Positions 59,394-64,000 of a DNA stretch of 64,000 bases are shown in pieces. Under the pieces are notes generated by a model, which worked only from the letters and a program-made list of their open reading frames with translations, made no database searches and was not told the origin of the DNA. Made by a program: the position numbers and the translations under genes. The first letter of the stretch is position 1, and each line of letters starts with the position of its first letter. The stretch is from Rahnella variigena (lineage in GTDB: Bacteria > Pseudomonadota > Gammaproteobacteria > Enterobacterales > Enterobacteriaceae), in assembly GCF_003610915.1 (NCBI RefSeq), contig NZ_NSDJ01000001.1:3100001-3164000 (forward strand), in the 5' to 3' direction.

Positions 59394-60299
59394 ATGTCCC
59401 CATTCTCCCGTTTTTCGCAATATTTTACTGAAGTCGCCCGAACAGGAAGTTTGCGCAAAGCGGCAGAAGTGCTGCATGTCTCCGCCTCGGCCATAAACCG
59501 GCAGATATTGCAGGCCGAACAGACGCTGGAAACCCCATTATTCGAACGCCTGCCCACCGGCCTGAAACTGACCTCTGCGGGCGAAATTTTGTTTGATGAC
59601 ATCCGACGCTGGCGAAAAGAATTTTCCCGCACAAAGGAACGGTTCGATGAGATCCAGGGATTGCGGCGCGGACACGTCACTATTTCGATGATCGCAGCAC
59701 TCAGCGAAGGCATGGTGGCGGAGCTGATTGCGGAAGTGGGCGCAGAACATCCTTATCTGACATTTGATATTCGTATAGAAGACAGCCGGAATATAAGCGA
59801 ACAGGTAAGTTCGGCGGAGGTTGATTTCGGATTGTTACTGGATCCGGTGGAGCATACCGGGCTTGAAGTGCGGGCTTTCGCAGAATTACCCATCGGCATT
59901 GCCATGCCGGTAGGACACGAACTTTCACAACAGGAATCGCTGTCTTTCAGCGATATCGCCTCCTACCGGCAGATCATTCCCTCGGAACCGCTGATGGTGA
60001 ATGCCCGCGCCAGATTGCTGTACAACCGCTATCAGCTGCTGGAAACACCATCGATCGTCTGTAATGACGTGCGCATGATGCGCGAACTCATTCGTAAAGG
60101 TGCCGGTGTTGGCGTGCTCAGCCTGCTGGATGTTTTGCCTGATTTACAGGAAAAGCGGCTGACGTTTGTGCCGCTGCAGGGACGGACAGCCAAACCGCTG
60201 ACGCTGGCTCTGTGCGTTGCGCCCCGCCGTCAGCTGTCCCGCGCTGCGCAAATCGTGATTCAGAAAGTCATTGTGCTGATGGAAAGGTTGTCGCAGTAA
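59394..60299 (+). CDS. LysR-family regulator divergent from purine permease
   Basis: 301 residues. HTH 'SLRKAAEVLHVSASAINRQI' (residues 18-37), linker helix, and effector domain starting 'GHVTISMIAALSEGMVAEL' near 92. Probable target is the divergent NCS2 permease and/or itself. Ends 4 bp from the converging ynfA stop. No effector can be named. Confidence 0.85.
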   Translation: MSPFSRFSQYFTEVARTGSLRKAAEVLHVSASAINRQILQAEQTLETPLFERLPTGLKLTSAGEILFDDIRRWRKEFSRTKERFDEIQGLRRGHVTISMIAALSEGMVAELIAEVGAEHPYLTFDIRIEDSRNISEQVSSAEVDFGLLLDPVEHTGLEVRAFAELPIGIAMPVGHELSQQESLSFSDIASYRQIIPSEPLMVNARARLLYNRYQLLETPSIVCNDVRMMRELIRKGAGVGVLSLLDVLPDLQEKRLTFVPLQGRTAKPLTLALCVAPRRQLSRAAQIVIQKVIVLMERLSQ

Positions 60300-60303
60300 T
60301 CGC

Positions 60304-60630
60304 TTATGACGCTTTCCAGCCTGAAATGATGATCAGCATCCCCGCCAGCGCGACGCACGCGCCCAGCCAGTCGGTGGTGCTGAGTTTTACGCCATCGATA
60401 AACCGCAGCCACAACATCGCGGTCATGACATACACACCGCCGTAAGCCGCGTATACCCTGCCGCTCGCCGCCGGATGCAGGGTCAGCAGCCAGACAAACG
60501 CCGCCAGACTGAGAGCCGCCGGAAGCAGCAGCAATATACTGCCCCCTTTGCGCAGCCAGAGATAAGGTAAAAAGCAGCCTATGATTTCCGCCAGCGCCGT
60601 GGCAAAGAAGAGTAAAGATGTTTTGAGCAT
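60304..60630 (-). CDS. ynfA: YnfA family small multidrug-resistance-like protein
   Basis: 108 residues, four membrane segments; '[20 protein letters not shown]' and '[18 protein letters not shown]' match E. coli YnfA (108 residues). The family resembles small multidrug-resistance pumps; exported compounds in this organism are unknown. Next to ynfB as in E. coli, though divergent. Confidence 0.94.
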   Translation of the reverse strand: MLKTSLLFFATALAEIIGCFLPYLWLRKGGSILLLLPAALSLAAFVWLLTLHPAASGRVYAAYGGVYVMTAMLWLRFIDGVKLSTTDWLGACVALAGMLIIISGWKAS

Positions 60631-60762
60631 AGTTGAGCCAGGTTTACAGTGCGGACTTCAATAAGATATCAACCAGTTTACAGGCAAAGGGTGACGCCAT
60701 TCAGGTGGGTGTTATAATTCAATGATTCGCCTGAGCGATGTGTAAATTAAAAGGATTAGCTA

Positions 60763-61131
60763 ATGAATACAACGTTTATAACCCGACTGACGCGCGCCAT
60801 GCTTCCTGTTGCTTTGCTGGCCATGACCGCCGGCTGGCAGGTTCCTGTGCAAGCTGCCACCAACTGTGCGGGGGGAACCTGTGTCTTTGGCGGTACCGGC
60901 AATGATGCCATGACCAACGAAGAAGCACGTCAGAGCAAAGAACAGTGGAATGAAACCCAGCGTCTGCGTGCGATGAAAAATCAGCGCAACGAGAAGGATT
61001 TCTCCAAATATGACAACGCCATAGATCTGCGCGATAAATGTGAAGCCAGCCAAAACATCAATGCGTACTGGGAACCGAACACTGAACGCTGCCTCGACCG
61101 CCGTACAGGCCGTCAGCTGATGGCGCCGTAA
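60763..61131 (+). CDS. ynfB: YnfB, DUF1283 periplasmic protein
   Basis: 122 residues. Signal peptide of about 31 residues ending 'VPVQAATN'. The mature part ends with the family motif '[20 protein letters not shown]' and 'RRTGRQL', as in E. coli YnfB. Four cysteines in the mature part could form disulfides. Function unknown. Divergent from ynfA. Confidence 0.9.
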   Translation: MNTTFITRLTRAMLPVALLAMTAGWQVPVQAATNCAGGTCVFGGTGNDAMTNEEARQSKEQWNETQRLRAMKNQRNEKDFSKYDNAIDLRDKCEASQNINAYWEPNTERCLDRRTGRQLMAP

Positions 61132-61266
61132 TAATTTCCTTCCAGATTGTCTCTCACCCGTGGCGGTAAATCTTACCGCCACGGCATATCTGCTAAACTT
61201 ATTCTTTAGATAATTATTTTCTTCTCATAATAAGTAATTCGCCGGTTCTCATAAAAGGAATGAATG

Positions 61267-61560
61267 ATGAAAAAGACACTCTTAGCTGGTCTCGCTGTCG
61301 TGATGTTTGCACCTCTGATGGCACAGGCATCCTGTGAAAGCGTCAAAGCAGACATTACCCAAAAAATTGTGGCAAACGGTTTGCCTGAATCCGGGTTCAA
61401 ACTGGACATCGTTCCTAACGATCAGGCTGACCAGAGCGGTGGTCAGGTCGTCGGCCATTGCGGTAATGACAGCCAGAAAATTGTTTACACCAAAACTGCG
61501 GATGCGGGAGACACCTCTGCTGCCAGCCCGAAAACCGGCACCAGCCAGGATTCCCAGTAA
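61267..61560 (+). CDS. ynfD: YnfD-like DUF1161 periplasmic protein
   Basis: 97 residues from the ATG at 61267 (7 bases after AGGA; ATG 61264 is adjacent). Signal peptide 'KKTLLAGLAVVMFAPLMAQA' then 'SCESVKADITQKIVANGLPE' and 'VVGHCGNDSQKIVYTKT', the two-cysteine DUF1161 core. The C-terminal 25 residues are Ser/Thr-rich. ynfB-ynfD order follows E. coli with speG and ynfC missing from between. Confidence 0.85.
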   Translation: MKKTLLAGLAVVMFAPLMAQASCESVKADITQKIVANGLPESGFKLDIVPNDQADQSGGQVVGHCGNDSQKIVYTKTADAGDTSAASPKTGTSQDSQ

Positions 61561-61590
61561 CATAGCAATCACGGAATCGTTTTGCTCCGC

Positions 61591-61613
61591 CCCTTCCTCT
61601 TTCAGAGGGAGGG
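61591..61613. repeat. Degenerate single BIME-type palindrome
   Basis: cccttcctct/agagggaggg stem (one G:U) with loop ttc, followed by 'gatacccccc'-like flank as in the other copies. Confidence 0.6.
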
Positions 61614-61722
61614 TTAATCTCTGATACCCCCCTTTTACACCCTTCTCCCGAAAATAATTCACCCGTGCGATCCCGCTGGTTAACTCCGTTTATTTCTCTC
61701 GCATCCTGTAATGCACATTTTT

Positions 61723-61750
61723 CATATTAGCTTATGAAGATAATGAATTT
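61723..61750 (+). promoter_or_regulatory. Shared sulfur-gene promoter motif, copy 2
   Basis: catattagcttat, six bases, aatgaattt; identical to 8853-8880 in both blocks and in spacing. 85 bp before the ssuD-like ATG. Confidence 0.7.
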
Positions 61751-61835
61751 CTCACATAGTAGGTTGCCGTTTAAGGTGATATCTCCTGCCAGCGCAGACC
61801 TTCATTCGCTGGCCTCATCTGAGGAGTGACAGCTT

Positions 61836-62933
61836 ATGAGCGTGCAATTTATTGGTATGATCGGCCATCGTCTGGCTTCTGAAATCATCCCGCCGACAGG
61901 TCCGATTTTCGATAAAAAATACATCGCCGATTTCGCCAGAGCGCATGAAGATGCCGGTTTTGACCGCATTCTGGTGGCTTACGCCTCCGATCAGCCTGAC
62001 GCATTTCTGGTCGCGGCGCACGCCGGTGCCAGCACTTCCCGTATCCATTTTCTGCTGGCACATCGTCCGGGCTTTGTCGCCCCGACACTGGCAGCGCGCA
62101 AACTTGCCACGCTGGATCACCTGCTGGAAGGACGCGTCGCCGTGCATATCATCAGCGGCGGCAGTGACGCCGAACAGCGTCGTGACGGTGATTTCGAACC
62201 GAAATCTGGCCGCTATCAGCGCACGGACGAATATATCGATGTGCTGAAACAGAGCTGGTATTCGGAAACGGGCTTTGATCATCAGGGTGAGTTTTATCAG
62301 GCGGAAAACGCCTTCTCCGCCATTAAGCCATATCAGAAAAAGCTGCCGGTATTTTTCGGCGGATCTTCTGATGACGCCATTCGCGTTGCCGGAAAACAGG
62401 CAGATGTGTTCGCGCTTTGGGGCGAGCCGCTGGAAAGTGCTGCGGAAACGGTCGCAGCGGTGAAAGCGTCTGCGGCAAAACATCAGCGGGAGATCGATTT
62501 TAGTATTTCATTCCGCCCGATCCTCGGTAAAACCGAGGAAGAAGCCTGGGCCAAAGCCGACGAAATCCTCGCGAAAGCCACCGCACAACAGGCTGAAAAA
62601 GGTCAGGCGCTGGCGGCTAAACCGCAAAGTGTCGGCGCACAGCGTTTACTGAAGGCAGTAGCACAAGGCGACCGTCTGGATTCCTGCCTGTGGACCGGCA
62701 TTGCCGGACTGATTGGCGGCGGTTCAAACTCCACCGCGCTGGTCGGCACGCCGGAACAAGTCTCCGATGCCCTGCTGAAATATTACGAACTGGGGATCAC
62801 CACGTTCCTGATCCGCGGTTTTGATCCGCTCAATGACGCCACCGAATACGGTAAAAGTCTGATCCCGCTGACTAAGCAGAAAATCGCTGCACGTCAGGCA
62901 CAAAATAAAACCGCCGCCACCACGCTGGTATAA
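61836..62933 (+). CDS. SsuD-like FMNH2-dependent alkanesulfonate monooxygenase
   Basis: 365-residue luciferase-like monooxygenase that would cleave the C-S bond of alkanesulfonates, releasing sulfite and an aldehyde. 'HRPGFVAPTLAARKLATLDH' and 'GRVAVHIISGGSDAEQRRDG' are the SsuD hallmarks, with 'PVFFGGSSDDAIRVAGKQADV' further on. GAGGAG precedes the ATG. An FMN reductase (SsuE) is not in the window. A shared promoter motif links it to cysteine dioxygenase. Other LLM family substrates are possible, so no gene symbol is given. Confidence 0.82.
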   Translation: MSVQFIGMIGHRLASEIIPPTGPIFDKKYIADFARAHEDAGFDRILVAYASDQPDAFLVAAHAGASTSRIHFLLAHRPGFVAPTLAARKLATLDHLLEGRVAVHIISGGSDAEQRRDGDFEPKSGRYQRTDEYIDVLKQSWYSETGFDHQGEFYQAENAFSAIKPYQKKLPVFFGGSSDDAIRVAGKQADVFALWGEPLESAAETVAAVKASAAKHQREIDFSISFRPILGKTEEEAWAKADEILAKATAQQAEKGQALAAKPQSVGAQRLLKAVAQGDRLDSCLWTGIAGLIGGGSNSTALVGTPEQVSDALLKYYELGITTFLIRGFDPLNDATEYGKSLIPLTKQKIAARQAQNKTAATTLV

Positions 62934-62942
62934 GGAACCCTG

Positions 62943-63881
62943 ATGCGAGTGAATGTGAAAAATCTTCTGCTGCTGGTTTCGCTGATTGGCAGCGCCTTTG
63001 CGGTCAATGCCGAACAAATCACCCTGCGGGTGGCCGACCAGAAAGGCAATATGCGCGCGCAACTGGAGGCGGCCAATAAACTGGATAATCTGCCGTACAA
63101 AATTGAGTGGTCAGAATTTCCTGCCGCCGCACCGCTGGCTGAAGCGCTGAATGCGCAGGCGGTGGACGTCGGTATTATCGGTGATGCCCCCCTGTTATTT
63201 GCCGAAGCCGCAGGCGCGCAAGTGAAAGCCATTGCCGTGGATAAATCGGATGCTTATGGCACCGCGCTGCTGGTAAAACCGGACAGCCCGATTAAAAGTG
63301 CGGCAGATTTAAAAGGTAAAAGTATTGCCACGAACCGCGGTTCCATCGGGCATTTCGTGGCGCTAAAAGCGCTGGCATCTGCCGGACTGACGGCCAAAGA
63401 CGTGACCTTCCGTTTCCTGCCGCCTAGCGATGCCAAACTGGCGCTGACCCAGGGTTCTGTGGATGTCTGGGCTACGTGGGAACCCTACACCGCTTTCGCC
63501 GAAACACAGGATCATCTGCGGGTTCTGGTGAATGGCCGTGGTTTGTGGTCAGGCAACAGTTTCCTGGCGGCAACAGATACCGCGCTTAAAGATAAAGCCA
63601 AACGTGAGGCGATTGCCGACTACCTGCAACGTCTGAGCGATGCGCAAATCTGGGCATATAAGAATCTGGATGCTTATAGCGAGAAGCTGGCGAAAATCAT
63701 CGGCTTCCCGCTGGATGCGGCGAAACTCGGGTTTGAGCGACGTAAATCCTACTGGCAACCGATTGATGCCGCGACTGAAACGCAGCAACAGCAAACGGCG
63801 GATTTCTATCATGAGCAGGGATTGTTGCCCGTCGCTCTGAATGTCACCGGTACGTTTGATCACTCGTTCCTGCTGAAATAG
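62943..63881 (+). CDS. Aliphatic sulfonate ABC binding protein, SsuA-like
   Basis: 312 residues. Signal peptide of about 24 residues ending 'AVNAEQ'. 'AEALNAQAVDVGIIGDAPLL' and 'SVDVWATWEPYTAFAE' are typical of SsuA/TauA-type proteins that bind sulfonates. It begins 9 bp after the monooxygenase gene and should be followed by permease and ATPase genes beyond the window. The last 119 bp of the window hold only a hairpin. Confidence 0.85.
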   Translation: MRVNVKNLLLLVSLIGSAFAVNAEQITLRVADQKGNMRAQLEAANKLDNLPYKIEWSEFPAAAPLAEALNAQAVDVGIIGDAPLLFAEAAGAQVKAIAVDKSDAYGTALLVKPDSPIKSAADLKGKSIATNRGSIGHFVALKALASAGLTAKDVTFRFLPPSDAKLALTQGSVDVWATWEPYTAFAETQDHLRVLVNGRGLWSGNSFLAATDTALKDKAKREAIADYLQRLSDAQIWAYKNLDAYSEKLAKIIGFPLDAAKLGFERRKSYWQPIDAATETQQQQTADFYHEQGLLPVALNVTGTFDHSFLLK

Positions 63882-63895
63882 CCGCATCAAAACGA

Positions 63896-63920
63896 CGGCA
63901 CCGGCAATCAGCAGGTGCCG
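63896..63920 (+). terminator. Hairpin after the SsuA-like gene
   Basis: Seven-pair stem cggcacc/ggtgccg with an 11-base loop. No T-run, so it may only reduce read-through. Confidence 0.4.
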
Positions 63921-64000
63921 GTTCACCTCGCTATTTCTGCCGCCCGCCATTCATTACGCCAATCATCCTGACTTAACGTGCTGATAATGTGAACTATCAC

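Overview
The window is an ordinary-looking stretch of enterobacterial chromosome that spans the replication terminus. The organism is inferred to be an Enterobacterales member outside Escherichia, with a Yersiniaceae/Rahnella-like genus most likely. Gene content and local order follow Enterobacterales (ydgJ/add/malY/malX/malI; tus/fumC/manA/ydgA; ynfA/ynfB/ynfD). There are no phage genes, rRNA or tRNA genes, and only one insertion sequence.

The central 8 kb holds the most notable structure. A 28-bp site identical to Escherichia coli dif (recalled sequence) lies at 23704-23731. It is flanked by two Tus-binding Ter sites in opposite orientation: one at 20168-20190 on the minus strand, and one at 27829-27848 on the plus strand, just ahead of tus. 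The orientations are those of a fork trap only about 7.7 kb wide centred on dif. Four exact MatP sites (matS) and KOPS octamers that change strand at dif support the terminus assignment. An ISNCY/IS1202-type element sits 5 bp from the XerC arm of dif, bounded by a 4-of-5 matching target duplication. Beyond it is a gene for a Fic AMP-transferase-like protein fused to a helix-turn-helix and a YqfB-like ASCH domain, behind a promoter framed by two identical-geometry 27-bp operators.

Layout. 1-7.8 kb: ydgJ, yfeH, add, malY, malX and divergent malI. 7.8-11.2 kb: LysR regulator, cysteine dioxygenase and a four-domain rhodanese. 11.2-18 kb: yjbD, small genes, an oxidoreductase, a 2-oxoglutarate oxygenase and a MarR/MFS/HlyD efflux set. 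18-23.7 kb: VOC protein, sugar isomerase-like protein, GAPDH, GlxA-type regulator, emtA, cupin, dif. 23.7-28.8 kb: IS, fic-ASCH, tag, tus. 28.8-36.6 kb: fumC, manA, ydgA, fetAB, GntR regulator, membrane protein. 36.6-40.5 kb: iron-type ABC transporter. 40.6-47.5 kb: guaD, a RutR-like regulator and xdhABC for guanine to xanthine to urate. 47.5-54.1 kb: ROK regulator and divergent sugar ABC transporter with a PfkB kinase. 54.2-61.6 kb: MFS, aldo-keto reductase, ydfG, purine permease, LysR, ynfA, ynfB, ynfD. 61.8-64 kb: the start of an alkanesulfonate (ssu-like) operon, truncated by the window end.

The cysteine dioxygenase and ssu-like operons share a promoter-proximal motif (13 identical bases, 6-base gap, 9 identical bases), suggesting joint control by sulfur status. 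REP/BIME-type palindromes occur in several gaps, and one supplies the C-terminal codons of the RutR-like regulator.
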